Shown: positions 9,402 to 17,854 of the stretch, one piece after another
Numbering within the stretch: the first letter of the stretch is position 1
How the letters are laid out: each line of letters begins with the position of its first letter
NCBI GenBank assembly: GCA_017504265.1
Contig: JAFVRN010000015.1
Location: 62,001-126,000 of the forward strand
Reading direction: 5' to 3'
Source of the DNA: Alistipes sp.
GTDB lineage: Bacteria; Bacteroidota; Bacteroidia; Bacteroidales; Rikenellaceae
DNA length: 64,000 bases
Program-made: the position numbers and the translations under genes
The notes under the pieces: generated by a model
Databases searched by the model: none
What the model was told of the DNA's origin: nothing
The model's input: only the letters and a program-made list of their open reading frames with translations

Positions 9402-9518
9402 TGATTATCAACTAATTACACTCTACTTCCCGAAAACATATCTCAACGCCCGTAACTCGCTGATTATCAGCACCGAGAAAATTTCGGAAAAATCACCTTT
9501 TCAACACCCTGATAATCA
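9402..9518. promoter_or_regulatory. Three TGATWATCA palindromes
   Basis: TGATTATCA at 9402-9410, CTGATTATCAG at 9460-9470 and CTGATAATCAG at 9509-9519 are copies of one palindrome. The last two are extended to the same GCAC/CAC flank. They sit upstream of the promoter at 9561-9592 and look like operator sites. Confidence 0.4.
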
Positions 9519-9560
9519 GCACATTACAAAGTGGTCGGGGAAATCTTTTTTAGCTAAATA

Positions 9561-9592
9561 TTTGGCTGCGAAGATAGTTCAGGGTATCTTTG
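9561..9592 (+). promoter_or_regulatory. Promoter of candidate ncRNA
   Basis: TTTG (9561-9564), a 20-base spacer, then TATCTTTG (9585-9592): a full match to the Bacteroidetes -33/-7 pattern with correct spacing. No protein gene lies downstream on this strand before the fab operon's terminator. Confidence 0.65.
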
Positions 9593-9597
9593 CATTA

Positions 9598-9845
9598 GAT
9601 ACCTGAGCGAAGTTTATCTTCCGAAGCCGATGGTTTAAGGCTCAAAACGGGATATTAAGAATCTGGTTTTTAGGCCGAGCGGGTATCAACAAAAGAGAGA
9701 TAGACTGCGAGTCGTTCGCGGAACAATGTTTGCAGCAGTTCCGATGGCGATGTATATGAGCAGTAGAGATATTGGTTAATGAAAATGAGAATGTGTCCGT
9801 TACGGGCGACAACCCAATAGGGAGGGTGTCGCCCGTATATTTTTA
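9598..9845 (+). ncRNA. Candidate small RNA, about 245 nt
   Basis: The sequence runs from the predicted start of the promoter at 9561-9592 to a strong terminator (stem ACGGGCGACA / TGTCGCCCGT at 9802-9836, then ATATATTTTT). It has no convincing protein gene; the longest start-to-stop frame I would consider is 17 codons at 9726-9779. I checked by eye for the hallmark motifs of tmRNA, RNase P RNA and SRP RNA and see none. A 6S-like long hairpin is not obvious. It could also be the leader of an unannotated short peptide. Confidence 0.45.
9802..9844 (+). terminator. Terminator of candidate ncRNA
   Basis: A 10-bp perfect stem ACGGGCGACA / TGTCGCCCGT (9802-9811, 9827-9836), then ATATTTTT. Confidence 0.75.
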
Positions 9846-10023
9846 CTAATTGACGTCCCCTACGACACTCCTTCGTGCGGCGTAGAGAGCAATACAGCCT
9901 CCAATACCGAACATAAAAACGACACAGATAGTGCCAATAAATGATTATAATAAAGAGTGAAGTTGTATTGTCAGCCACAAGCTGACTTCTGATTTACGGG
10001 AGATTATGGCAGACAAAATAGAT

Positions 10024-10054
10024 GAGGCCGACTAAAATTGTTTTAGTCGGCCTC
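10024..10054 (-). terminator. Terminator of fab operon
   Basis: A 14-bp perfect stem GAGGCCGACTAAAA / TTTTAGTCGGCCTC with a 3-base loop, 20 bases past the fabG stop. The A/T part of the stem also works on the plus strand. Confidence 0.85.
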
Positions 10055-10073
10055 ATTATCGCTACAGCGAATA

Positions 10074-10820
10074 TTAGCAGTTCATAGCACCACAGCAGTG
10101 TATCACCTGTCCGCTGACATACGACGAGAGGTCGCTGGCAAGGAACAATGCCACGTTTGCCACATCCTCAGGCGTGCCACCACGACGCAATGGAATCTGC
10201 GCTGCCCACTGATCCTTAATCTCCTGTGGGAGCTGGTTTGTCATCTCGGTGATAATAAAGCCCGGAGCGATACAGTTTGCACGGATGCCACGTGGGCCCA
10301 TCTCCTTGGCGATAGACTTGGCAAGACCTATCATACCGGCCTTGGATGCCGAGTAGTTGCACTGTCCTGCATTGCCGCTGACACCTACTACCGACGACAT
10401 ATTGATAATAGAGCCACTACGCTGCTTGGCCATAATAGGAGTTACGGCGTGAATGAAGTTGAATGCCGATTTGAGGTTTACGTTGATGACAGCATCCCAC
10501 TGCTCCTCCGACATACGCATCATAAGACCATCCTTCGTGATACCCGCATTGTTTACCAAAACGTCGATACGGCCGAAGTCGGCTACAACCTGCTTTACAA
10601 CCTCGTGTGTCTCGTCGAAGTTGGCAGCATTCGATGCGTAGGCCTTAGCCTTAACACCCATAGCCTCAAGCTCCTTAACAGTAGCCTCAACAGCCTCGTT
10701 GATTACCAAGTCGGTAAATGCCACATCGGCACCTGCCTCGGCATAACGCAAGGCAATAGCCTTACCGATGCCACGTCCTGCACCCGTAACGAGTGCCACT
10801 TTGCCTTCAAGAAGTTTCAT
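10074..10820 (-). CDS. fabG: 3-oxoacyl-[ACP] reductase
   Basis: NADPH-dependent reduction of 3-oxoacyl-ACP in type II fatty acid synthesis. The short-chain dehydrogenase fold shows TGAGRGIGKAIA near residue 12 (cofactor loop), NNAG, and the catalytic Ser and YSASK (NMSSVVGVSGNAGQCNYSASK). I chose the start MKLLEGK (ATG at 10820), which gives 248 residues, the usual length. An in-frame ATG 27 bases upstream (10847) would add an atypical nine residues. Last gene of the leftward fabH-fabF-fabG operon, with its terminator at 10024-10054. Confidence 0.95.
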   Translation of the reverse strand: MKLLEGKVALVTGAGRGIGKAIALRYAEAGADVAFTDLVINEAVEATVKELEAMGVKAKAYASNAANFDETHEVVKQVVADFGRIDVLVNNAGITKDGLMMRMSEEQWDAVINVNLKSAFNFIHAVTPIMAKQRSGSIINMSSVVGVSGNAGQCNYSASKAGMIGLAKSIAKEMGPRGIRANCIAPGFIITEMTNQLPQEIKDQWAAQIPLRRGGTPEDVANVALFLASDLSSYVSGQVIHCCGAMNC

Positions 10821-10865
10821 ATATCTCTCTTTTTCTGTTGTTGTCATATAAATCTATCCTACCGA

Positions 10866-12119
10866 CTACTTATCCTCCCACTTACGCAACGCTACGCAGG
10901 CATTGTGGCCACCGAAGCCGAGCGAGTTGGATATAGCCACCGTAAGGTCTGCCTTACGTGCCTTGAGCGGTGTGTAATCGAGGTCGCACTCTGGGTCAGG
11001 ATTGGTAAGACCTATGGTTGGTGTCACCACTCCATGGTGTAGCGATAGTGCCGAAGCAATAAGCTCGACAGCACCCGTAGCACCAAGCATATGTCCTGTG
11101 ATAGACTTCGTAGAGGTTATCATAGCCTTCTTCGCAGCCTCCTCACCCATAGCCAGCTTGATGGCCTTGGTCTCGGCTGCATCGTTAAGAGGTGTACCCG
11201 TACCATGGGCGTTGATATAGAGCAGATCCTTATCTGCATCAAACTGCGCCTCATCCAACGCCTGCTTTATAGCACGTGATGCCGGCACGCCGTCGGGACG
11301 TGGTGCTGTGAAGTGGTGAGCGTCGCAGCTGTTGCCATAACCTACAACCTCTGCATAGATCTTAGCTCCTCGCTTCTGAGCATTCTCCAAAGACTCGAAG
11401 ATCATCATACCCGCACCCTCGGCAATGACAAAGCCGTGGCGATCGGCCGAGAATGGCAATGATGCCTGCAATGGATCCTCCGAACGTGACAATGCCTTGC
11501 TGTTGGCAAAACCACCTATGGCCAATGGGTGTACCGAAGCCTCAGCACCACCCGTGATGATAGCATCGGCATAGCCGTGCTTGATGGCACGATAGGCCTC
11601 ACCTGCTGCGTGAGTACCTGTGGCACACGCTGTTACAACAGGCAGACATACACCCTGCGCATTGTGCGAGATAGCCACATTACCCGAAGCGATGTTCGAG
11701 ATCATCATAGGCACGAAGAAGGGAGAGATGCGGCCTACACCCTCCTCCAACATCACCTTGGTCTGGTTTACGAAGGTATCCATACCACCGATACCCGAGC
11801 CGATATATACACCAAGACGCTCCGGCTCGATATTCTCGCCACTCTTCAAGCCGGCATCCTTCATAGCATCCGAAGCCGCAGCCATAGCGTATACGCAGAA
11901 GCGGTCGCTACGACGTGCAAGACCTGCATTTAGCTCATACTCCGACTGATCGAAATTCTTGACCTGTCCTGCAACCTTCACCGGAAGGTTATACTCATCG
12001 AAGCCCTTGATAAAGTCGATACCACAGTTGCCCTCGACAAGATTCTTCCACGTCTGCTCAATATGATTACCTACCGGCGTGATAGCACCAATACCGGTGA
12101 TTACTACTCTCTGTTCCAT
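10866..12119 (-). CDS. fabF: 3-oxoacyl-[ACP] synthase II
   Basis: A condensing enzyme that elongates acyl-ACP with malonyl-ACP. From the start MEQRVVITG it has 417 residues, with the thiolase-fold triad C165 (VTACATGTH), H305 (NAHGTGTP) and H343 (ITGHMLGATGA). A longer reading frame opens 16 codons upstream (12167), but family alignment favours 12119. It lies between fabH (upstream) and fabG (downstream). No acyl-carrier-protein gene is in this cluster; acpP must be elsewhere. Confidence 0.96.
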   Translation of the reverse strand: MEQRVVITGIGAITPVGNHIEQTWKNLVEGNCGIDFIKGFDEYNLPVKVAGQVKNFDQSEYELNAGLARRSDRFCVYAMAAASDAMKDAGLKSGENIEPERLGVYIGSGIGGMDTFVNQTKVMLEEGVGRISPFFVPMMISNIASGNVAISHNAQGVCLPVVTACATGTHAAGEAYRAIKHGYADAIITGGAEASVHPLAIGGFANSKALSRSEDPLQASLPFSADRHGFVIAEGAGMMIFESLENAQKRGAKIYAEVVGYGNSCDAHHFTAPRPDGVPASRAIKQALDEAQFDADKDLLYINAHGTGTPLNDAAETKAIKLAMGEEAAKKAMITSTKSITGHMLGATGAVELIASALSLHHGVVTPTIGLTNPDPECDLDYTPLKARKADLTVAISNSLGFGGHNACVALRKWEDK

Positions 12120-12191
12120 TATCTTTATGTTTGTTGATGCGACTACTTGCGCATCGGTTAATAGCATTTAGTGATTTAACTACTTACAACT

Positions 12192-13145
12192 TTACTTTGC
12201 CCACTCTATGATGCAGGCACCTGTGGTAAATCCTGCTCCAAATGCGCTGAATACAAGCTTGTCGCCCTTATGCAACTTGCCACCGCGATTCAACTCGTCG
12301 AGGAGTGCGGGGAGTGCCGCAGATGATATGTTACCATAACGCTCGACGTTGTGTGGCACCCTCTCCTCTTCCACACCAAGGAAGTTGCGAATAGAGTCGA
12401 TTATACGGCGATTAGCCTGATGCAGAACATAATAGCGAATATCTTCCGGTTGCAGGCCTGTCTCGTTTAGCAGCTTGCGTATATCCCTGCACGAGTTGGT
12501 CACGGCATGCTTGAATACCTCACGGCCACGCATTACCAATGGCTCGAAGTTCTCCTCCTTGGAGATGTAGGGCGTAGGCTCCAAACGACGCTGATAGTAG
12601 AGGACCTCCGTCAAAGAGGATGTCGTCAGACGTATCGCCTTCAACTCATCACCCACGGTAACCACCGCAGCTCCTGCTCCATCGCCAAACAATACACACG
12701 TACTGCGGTTCTGCCAGCTCACCATACGCGAAGGCTCCTCGGCACACACTATAAGGATGTTCTTAGCCTTATTGCATCGCAACTTATCCTCGGCCATATC
12801 CATCGCGTAGATGAAACCTGCACACGCAGCATTTATATCCACCGTAGGGCAAGTAGCACCTATCTTTCCCTGGATTATACAGCTCAACGCCGGTGTCACA
12901 TACTCGTTTACCACATTCGAACAGATGATAAAGTCGATGTCTGCTGCTGTCATCTGAGCATCTTCCAGAGCCTTGTTAGCAGCCTCGACAGCCATATCCT
13001 CGAGCCTCTCCGACGAAATTACACGACGCTCCTTGATACCGGTGCGTTCGGTAATCCACTCATCGGTGGTCTCTAAAAACTGTTCGAGCATCTCGTTACT
13101 TACTGCACACTTAGGATGCGCTGATCCCGTTCCAATAATCTTCAT
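12192..13145 (-). CDS. fabH: 3-oxoacyl-[ACP] synthase III
   Basis: Catalyses the first condensation, acetyl-CoA (or a branched acyl-CoA) with malonyl-ACP. 317 residues with catalytic C108 in DINAACAG, H242 in LHQANRRI and N272 in ERYGNISSA. It heads the fab operon. A -7 box TAATTTTG on the minus strand (13168-13175) lies about 23 bases before the start. Bacteroidetes FabH often uses branched primers, but primer choice cannot be read from the sequence. Confidence 0.96.
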   Translation of the reverse strand: MKIIGTGSAHPKCAVSNEMLEQFLETTDEWITERTGIKERRVISSERLEDMAVEAANKALEDAQMTAADIDFIICSNVVNEYVTPALSCIIQGKIGATCPTVDINAACAGFIYAMDMAEDKLRCNKAKNILIVCAEEPSRMVSWQNRSTCVLFGDGAGAAVVTVGDELKAIRLTTSSLTEVLYYQRRLEPTPYISKEENFEPLVMRGREVFKHAVTNSCRDIRKLLNETGLQPEDIRYYVLHQANRRIIDSIRNFLGVEEERVPHNVERYGNISSAALPALLDELNRGGKLHKGDKLVFSAFGAGFTTGACIIEWAK

Positions 13146-13167
13146 CCGAAATACTATGTTAGTTTAA

Positions 13168-13175
13168 CAAAATTA
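13168..13175 (-). promoter_or_regulatory. -7 box for fabH operon
   Basis: TAATTTTG on the minus strand fits TAnnTTTG, 23 bases upstream of the fabH ATG. Confidence 0.5.
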
Positions 13176-13352
13176 TCCTCTTTTACCAAAAAACATTCCA
13201 CGATGTCCTCTTCCCTGCCCAATCCTACTATTTTCGCTCCTTTGCCTGCCACAATCTGCTCCATTGCGGAGTCTGTTGCACGCCCTGGTAATGAGCCCAT
13301 CCGAAAAACGACTGCGCAAAGATACGTACTACATCCATACGCGCACGTGATT

Positions 13353-13398
13353 TGTGGTGTAAACACGTATATTGTGGTAAATTTACATTATATGTGGT
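13353..13398 (+). promoter_or_regulatory. Three TGTGGT direct repeats, 20-bp spacing
   Basis: TGTGGT begins at 13353, 13373 and 13393, the last two as TGTGGTAAA. The 20-bp period is close to two helix turns and the array ends 6 bases before the -33 element of the LytTR gene. LytTR regulators typically bind such direct repeats, so autoregulation is the natural inference. Confidence 0.5.
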
Positions 13399-13404
13399 AA
13401 AAAT

Positions 13405-13435
13405 TTTGCGAAATTGTGAAATTATAGTAATTTTG
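13405..13435 (+). promoter_or_regulatory. Promoter of LytTR gene
   Basis: TTTG (13405-13408), 19-base spacer, TAATTTTG (13428-13435). The expected start of transcription is near 13441, with the ATG at 13463. Confidence 0.65.
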
Positions 13436-13462
13436 TCACATAATAAGGCAAGATTACTGGTA

Positions 13463-14392
13463 ATGGCAAGGAACGAAATACCCAAATTTTTAGTCTCTCG
13501 ACGATATATTTCGGCAGTGATAGCCTTTATCGTGATATTCTCCGTCGGCTTTATGCTGGTATACCAGCCATTCTCACTTGCCGTCTGGTTCAGCACAAAT
13601 GATGTGCTGGCATTTGGCTTCACAATACTCTTCTATATCATATCCATCTTGATTCTCATAAGCAGTCGTTCGCTGATGTACGCTCTGCAAGACAGGCTCG
13701 ACCTCACAACGATGACATATCTTTGGTGGATTATGGGCGAGAACCTGCTTATAGCACTACTCTACACCGTTATCACAGTGTTGGTTTTCCCGGTCGAGGG
13801 TGTTACCGTACCGGCAATCGCCACACGCTCACTGATATGCGTAACACTTATACTCGCCATCCCGAACGCCTTGGTATCGTTCTTCGCGGCCTACCGTTCG
13901 AAGTGTGAGGAGTTAGAGGCAACGCAGTATCAGTTACAACGTCTCGGAGAGGAGTATCGCATATTGAAAAGCAGCAAGCAGAGCGAGATAAATGCCGTGA
14001 CCACGACGCAGCCACAAGCAAAGCAGAGTCAGCCAAAGATGATAAACCTGCACGATAATAGTGGCACTCTGCGTCTTACGATAAACATCGATGCTCTATA
14101 CTATATGGAGTCCGAGGATAACTACATCAAGATACACTACAAGCACAACGACAAGATAGCATCGTATATGCTGCGCTGCCGAACGCGCACAGTGGAGCAA
14201 AGCCTCGAAGGCACACATATGGTGCGATGCCATCGTTCCTATATTGTCAATATAGACAAGATACGCTTCTTGGAGGAGGAAAAACGCCTACATTTCATCA
14301 CCTTCGATGATGAAAGCATAAAACGTGTACCCGTATCCAAGAGCTACTATGCTAACGTTGTAGAGGCTATAAGCGGCCTCGAAAAGCAGTAG
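13463..14392 (+). CDS. Membrane LytTR-family transcription regulator
   Basis: 309 residues from ATG 13463 (the frame is open from 13352, but that part lies over the promoter). Four hydrophobic helices (residues ~15-145) and a short coiled linker precede a C-terminal LytTR DNA-binding domain (~195-305: LRLTINIDALYYMESEDNY ... MVRCHRSYIVNI). There is no receiver domain, so activity must be controlled through the membrane part. It is divergent from fabH, so it might affect fab expression, but only the promoter geometry supports self-regulation. Confidence 0.88.
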   Translation: MARNEIPKFLVSRRYISAVIAFIVIFSVGFMLVYQPFSLAVWFSTNDVLAFGFTILFYIISILILISSRSLMYALQDRLDLTTMTYLWWIMGENLLIALLYTVITVLVFPVEGVTVPAIATRSLICVTLILAIPNALVSFFAAYRSKCEELEATQYQLQRLGEEYRILKSSKQSEINAVTTTQPQAKQSQPKMINLHDNSGTLRLTINIDALYYMESEDNYIKIHYKHNDKIASYMLRCRTRTVEQSLEGTHMVRCHRSYIVNIDKIRFLEEEKRLHFITFDDESIKRVPVSKSYYANVVEAISGLEKQ

Positions 14393-14478
14393 CTGCGGCT
14401 ATTAGTGACGCTCGCCAAGTACCTCGCAGAGAAAACAGAAAAATACCAAAACACTAAACATAGTCGTAGAGATTAAAA

Positions 14479-14508
14479 GTCTGCATAACCACAATCGATT
14501 ATGCAGAC
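14479..14508 (-). terminator. Terminator of GNAT-methyltransferase gene
   Basis: Stem GTCTGCATAA / TTATGCAGAC (10 bp), followed on the minus strand by TTTTAATC. It sits about 70 bases after the stop at 14581. Confidence 0.65.
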
Positions 14509-14580
14509 AAAGTTATGGCGCAGTATTGACAACTCTTGTCAATAGCTCCCGTTGTACGACAAGTATAGCAATCTGAAGGA

Positions 14581-15426
14581 TTAATCCTCTGTCACGAACC
14601 GCTCTTCGGCGAGGAGCTGACGTTTGCGCTCTATATCCTCGCCCGAACGCCTGCCGTTATACCCGCCAAGCCCGCCATCGGCCGCAACAACACGATGACA
14701 CGGCACGTCGGGAGCAAAGGGATTGCGCCTGAGAGCCTGACCAACGGCCTGAGCACTACGACAGCCTATGCGTCGTGCCAATTCTCCGTATGTGATGGTC
14801 TCGCCCGGGTGGGTATCGAGCAAGGCCAAATATACCTGACGCTGAAAGTGCGTGATAAGCGGGGAGTGAAGCACGCGCCAACGTATATCGTAGGGTGTGC
14901 TGCGCTGCATATGCCACATCTTGTGACCCAAAAAGCTTTTAGAGCCTATACGCACAAAGCCCAGCGATGCGTATAGCCGCTCGGCATTGGGGTTTTCGTA
15001 GTCTACAATCAACCCTACGCGCCCGTAGCCCTCATCAAAGGCGCGCCTGCTGGCCTCCTCAATCAACATAGCACCGACACCCATCCCGCGATACTCCTCT
15101 AATACGCCTAACGAGTCGAGATAGTACTCGCCGGCATCCGTTTCATCCTCGATGTGAGGCACTTCACCCAGATACCTCTCAAGCAGTGGATATATCGGTT
15201 GTCGCAACTCCTTGAGCCGAGCACCGTCGTAGCCGACAATTGCTCCCGCAGCGACACCCTCGACCTCACATATAAGTACATTACGGTAGCTGTATTGCGA
15301 CCGCACACGCTTCGCAAGCGTTAGAAATACGGGGTATATGGGATGCTCTACACTATACCCCACAGCCATACATACGATGCGTGCAATAAGTGGCGCATCA
15401 CCACTTACCGCCTCGCGTACTATCAT
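14581..15426 (-). CDS. GNAT acetyltransferase fused to O6-alkylguanine-DNA methyltransferase domain
   Basis: 281 residues from ATG 15426 (MIVREAVSG). The upstream ATG at 15441 starts only 5 bases after a -7 box (15446-15453), so I prefer the second. Residues ~1-170 are a GNAT N-acetyltransferase (EEYRGMGVGAMLIEEA is the acetyl-CoA loop; NPNAERLYASLGF). Residues ~185-275 are the MGMT/ATL C-terminal domain with the alkyl-acceptor motif PCHRVV and the helix-turn-helix GETITYGELARRIG. The active-site Cys is present. The usual MGMT N-terminal domain is absent and replaced by GNAT. It may couple DNA alkyl repair with acetylation of an unknown substrate. Confidence 0.88.
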   Translation of the reverse strand: MIVREAVSGDAPLIARIVCMAVGYSVEHPIYPVFLTLAKRVRSQYSYRNVLICEVEGVAAGAIVGYDGARLKELRQPIYPLLERYLGEVPHIEDETDAGEYYLDSLGVLEEYRGMGVGAMLIEEASRRAFDEGYGRVGLIVDYENPNAERLYASLGFVRIGSKSFLGHKMWHMQRSTPYDIRWRVLHSPLITHFQRQVYLALLDTHPGETITYGELARRIGCRSAQAVGQALRRNPFAPDVPCHRVVAADGGLGGYNGRRSGEDIERKRQLLAEERFVTED

Positions 15427-15445
15427 CTTCAACCTTTCCATAGCG

Positions 15446-15453
15446 CAAAGGTA
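15446..15453 (-). promoter_or_regulatory. -7 box for GNAT-methyltransferase gene
   Basis: TACCTTTG on the minus strand fits TAnnTTTG and helps place the translation start at 15426. Confidence 0.5.
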
Positions 15454-15528
15454 CGAAAAAAAGCAATAGGTGCATAGATAGACAACGAATTAACTCATAG
15501 AATAGTTGCCGAAATAAATATCGAAATA

Positions 15529-15559
15529 GTTGCAAATCAAATGAAAATACCTATATTTG
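15529..15559 (+). promoter_or_regulatory. Promoter of polyamine operon
   Basis: GTTG (15529-15532), 19-base spacer, TATATTTG (15552-15559). It predicts a leader of about 170 bases before the agmatinase ATG at 15736. I do not recognise a riboswitch in that leader. Confidence 0.55.
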
Positions 15560-15735
15560 CGACAGAAATAGGCGATATAATCTGCGATAAAGAGTATATA
15601 TCACTTATTCGAGGGATAAGAATTAGTTGCATCAGCGTATGTATTAGGCTCATACAATGGCCGGAAAGCGTTGTGCGAGAGATTATACAGATAGCGCAAC
15701 TGCAACATAAAAAAATAAATAATAACATTTAGTTA

Positions 15736-16590
15736 ATGAGAGCATTTGGAGATTTTACCCCCGAGGAGATGCGCTACGAGAGCGCAGCAATAGCTATACT
15801 CCCCGTTCCATACGATGGGACAAGCACCTGGATTAAGGGTGCGGATCGAGGTCCGGAGGCTCTGCTCGATGCGTCGTACAACCTCGAATTTTACGACATC
15901 GAGACTCAAAGCGAGGTATACAAACAAGGTATAGCAACACTCGACCCGGTCGTAGAGAACTCCTCGCCCGAGGCTATGTCCGAGGAGGTGGAGCGCAGAG
16001 TGGAGCGCATACTCGACGACGGTAAATTTCCAGTACTCATAGGTGGCGAGCACTCGGTATCTATTGGTGCTTTTCGTGCTATGGCTCGTCGCTATCCCAA
16101 CATCAGTATCCTCCAACTCGATGCTCACTCAGATATGCGTGACGAGTATGAGGGCTCGCCGTGCAACCACGCCTGCGTTATGGCGCGCGCCAAGGAGCTT
16201 ACTCCAAATATCACACAGGTGGGAATACGTAGCACGGCACGCGAAGAGCTGCACAATATCGACCCCGAGCGTACCTTCTATGCGCACCGCATTGCCGAGG
16301 ATAGCGGGTGGATAGAGCGCGTATCGGCACAGCTTGGCGAAGAGGTCTACATAACCATCGACCTCGATGTGTTAGACCCCTCGGTGCTGCCATCGACAGG
16401 CACTCCCGAGCCGGGAGGACTGAGCTACCGCGAGGTTATATCGCTGCTTCGCCGCATAATAGAGCAGCACCGCGTGGTAGGCCTCGATGTGGTGGAGTTG
16501 TGCCCCAACCCGTCGGCCAAGGCCTCGGACTTCTTGGCAGCGAAGCTTATATATCAGTTTCTCAGCCTGTTGTACGCAGATAGAAAATAG
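15736..16590 (+). CDS. speB: Agmatinase
   Basis: Hydrolyses agmatine to putrescine and urea. 284 residues of the ureohydrolase (arginase) fold. The binuclear Mn site is complete: H106 (GGEHSVS), D129/H131/D133 (LDAHSDMR), D209/D211 (TIDLDVLD). Agmatinase rather than arginase is favoured because the operon also contains arginine decarboxylase (speA) and the spermidine genes. Many Bacteroidetes instead use agmatine deiminase plus N-carbamoylputrescine amidase, so this is the shorter variant of the route. First gene of the operon, 73 bases before the next. Confidence 0.88.
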   Translation: MRAFGDFTPEEMRYESAAIAILPVPYDGTSTWIKGADRGPEALLDASYNLEFYDIETQSEVYKQGIATLDPVVENSSPEAMSEEVERRVERILDDGKFPVLIGGEHSVSIGAFRAMARRYPNISILQLDAHSDMRDEYEGSPCNHACVMARAKELTPNITQVGIRSTAREELHNIDPERTFYAHRIAEDSGWIERVSAQLGEEVYITIDLDVLDPSVLPSTGTPEPGGLSYREVISLLRRIIEQHRVVGLDVVELCPNPSAKASDFLAAKLIYQFLSLLYADRK

Positions 16591-16663
16591 ACCAAAACTA
16601 TATACAGTGAGTCCGCAGAGTCCTCAATTCTGTACTCTGCATCTATAATTACAAATAACCTAA

Positions 16664-17854
16664 ATGTCAAAAGTTTTAATTATCGGTGCCGGTGGCGTCG
16701 GAACAGTAGTAGCTCACAAGGTGGCGGCAGACAGTGCCTTTACCGAGATAATGTTGGCGAGCAGAACCAAGTCTAAGTGCGACGAGATAGCAGCTGCCGT
16801 AGGTGGAGAGCGCATCCGCACAGCACAGGTCGATGCCGACAGCGTATCGGAGCTCGTTGCATTGATGAAGTCGTTCCAACCGGACATTGTAATTAACGTC
16901 GCTCTTCCCTACCAGGATTTGACGATTATGGATGCTTGCTTAGAGTGTGGCGTAAACTATCTTGATACGGCAAACTACGAGCCTAAGGAGGAGGCACACT
17001 TCGAGTACAGCTGGCAGTGGGCATATCACGACCGCTTCAAGGAGAAGGGTCTGATGGCTATCCTGGGTTGTGGTTTCGACCCCGGTGTATCGGCCATATT
17101 CACAGCCTATGCCGCTAAGCACCACTTTGATGAGATCCACTATTTGGATATTGTAGATTGCAATGCCGGTAACCACGGAATGGCCTTTGCCACAAACTTC
17201 AACCCCGAAATCAACATCCGCGAGGTGACACAGAAGGGTCGCTACTGGGAGGATGGCAAGTGGCACGAGACCGAGCCTCATGCGATACACAAGCCGCTGA
17301 ACTACCCCGAGATTGGCGAGCGCGAGTCTTATCTTATCTTCCACGAGGAGCTCGAATCACTCGTTAAGCACTACCCGACGATTAAGCGTGCCCGTTTCTG
17401 GATGACCTTCGGACAGGAGTATCTCACACACCTGCGCGTTATACAGAACATAGGTATGGCACGTATCGACCCTATCATCTACAATGGTGTGGAGATAGTG
17501 CCTATACAGTTCCTCAAAGCCGTACTTCCTGACCCCAAGTCGCTGGGTGCCAACTACCACGGCCAGACATCTATCGGTTGCCGCATACGCGGTATCAAGG
17601 ATGGTAAGGAGCGTACCTACTACATCTACAACAACTGCGACCACGAGATTGCCTTCCGTGAGACAGGCACACAGGCCGTAAGCTTCACAACAGGCGTACC
17701 TGCCGCCCTCGGAGCATCACTCTTCGCCCGTGGCATATGGCGCGGCGAGGGTGTGTTTAACGTCGAGCAGCTCGATCCCGACACCTTCCTTGCCGAACTT
17801 GGCGAGCGTGGCCTGCCCTGGGTTGAGAAGTTCGATATCGACTTAGAGCTATGA
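16664..17854 (+). CDS. Carboxynorspermidine/carboxyspermidine dehydrogenase
   Basis: Saccharopine-dehydrogenase-family enzyme that reductively condenses aspartate beta-semialdehyde with putrescine (or diaminopropane) to carboxyspermidine (or carboxynorspermidine) using NADPH. 396 residues with an N-terminal Rossmann loop VLIIGAGGVGTVVAHK (GAGGVG at 8-13) and the family block AILGCGFDPGVSAIFTAY. The stop overlaps the start of nspC by 4 bases (ATGA), indicating translational coupling. As putrescine is supplied by the preceding agmatinase, carboxyspermidine is the likely product. Confidence 0.92.
   Translation: MSKVLIIGAGGVGTVVAHKVAADSAFTEIMLASRTKSKCDEIAAAVGGERIRTAQVDADSVSELVALMKSFQPDIVINVALPYQDLTIMDACLECGVNYLDTANYEPKEEAHFEYSWQWAYHDRFKEKGLMAILGCGFDPGVSAIFTAYAAKHHFDEIHYLDIVDCNAGNHGMAFATNFNPEINIREVTQKGRYWEDGKWHETEPHAIHKPLNYPEIGERESYLIFHEELESLVKHYPTIKRARFWMTFGQEYLTHLRVIQNIGMARIDPIIYNGVEIVPIQFLKAVLPDPKSLGANYHGQTSIGCRIRGIKDGKERTYYIYNNCDHEIAFRETGTQAVSFTTGVPAALGASLFARGIWRGEGVFNVEQLDPDTFLAELGERGLPWVEKFDIDLEL

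Noticed and set aside
9391..9606. Reading frame after the second regulator
   Set aside because: It overlaps the end of the regulator gene and contains the palindromes and the promoter at 9561-9592; no family, no ribosome binding site.
9670..9978. Leftward 102-codon frame
   Set aside because: It lies across the candidate ncRNA and its terminator on the opposite strand; amino-acid make-up (many Tyr, Arg, Trp) is not protein-like.
13154..13366. Short leftward reading frame just before fabH
   Set aside because: It has some coding character (end VECFLVKEDNFVKLT) but lies over the fabH -7 box and the region with operator repeats, and matches no family I know. Left out as a gene.
15541..15732. 63-codon frame in the leader of the polyamine operon, in the same frame as the agmatinase gene
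   Set aside because: Its only ATG lies upstream of the predicted transcription start, within the promoter, and the sequence resembles no peptide family; the next ATG is the agmatinase start.
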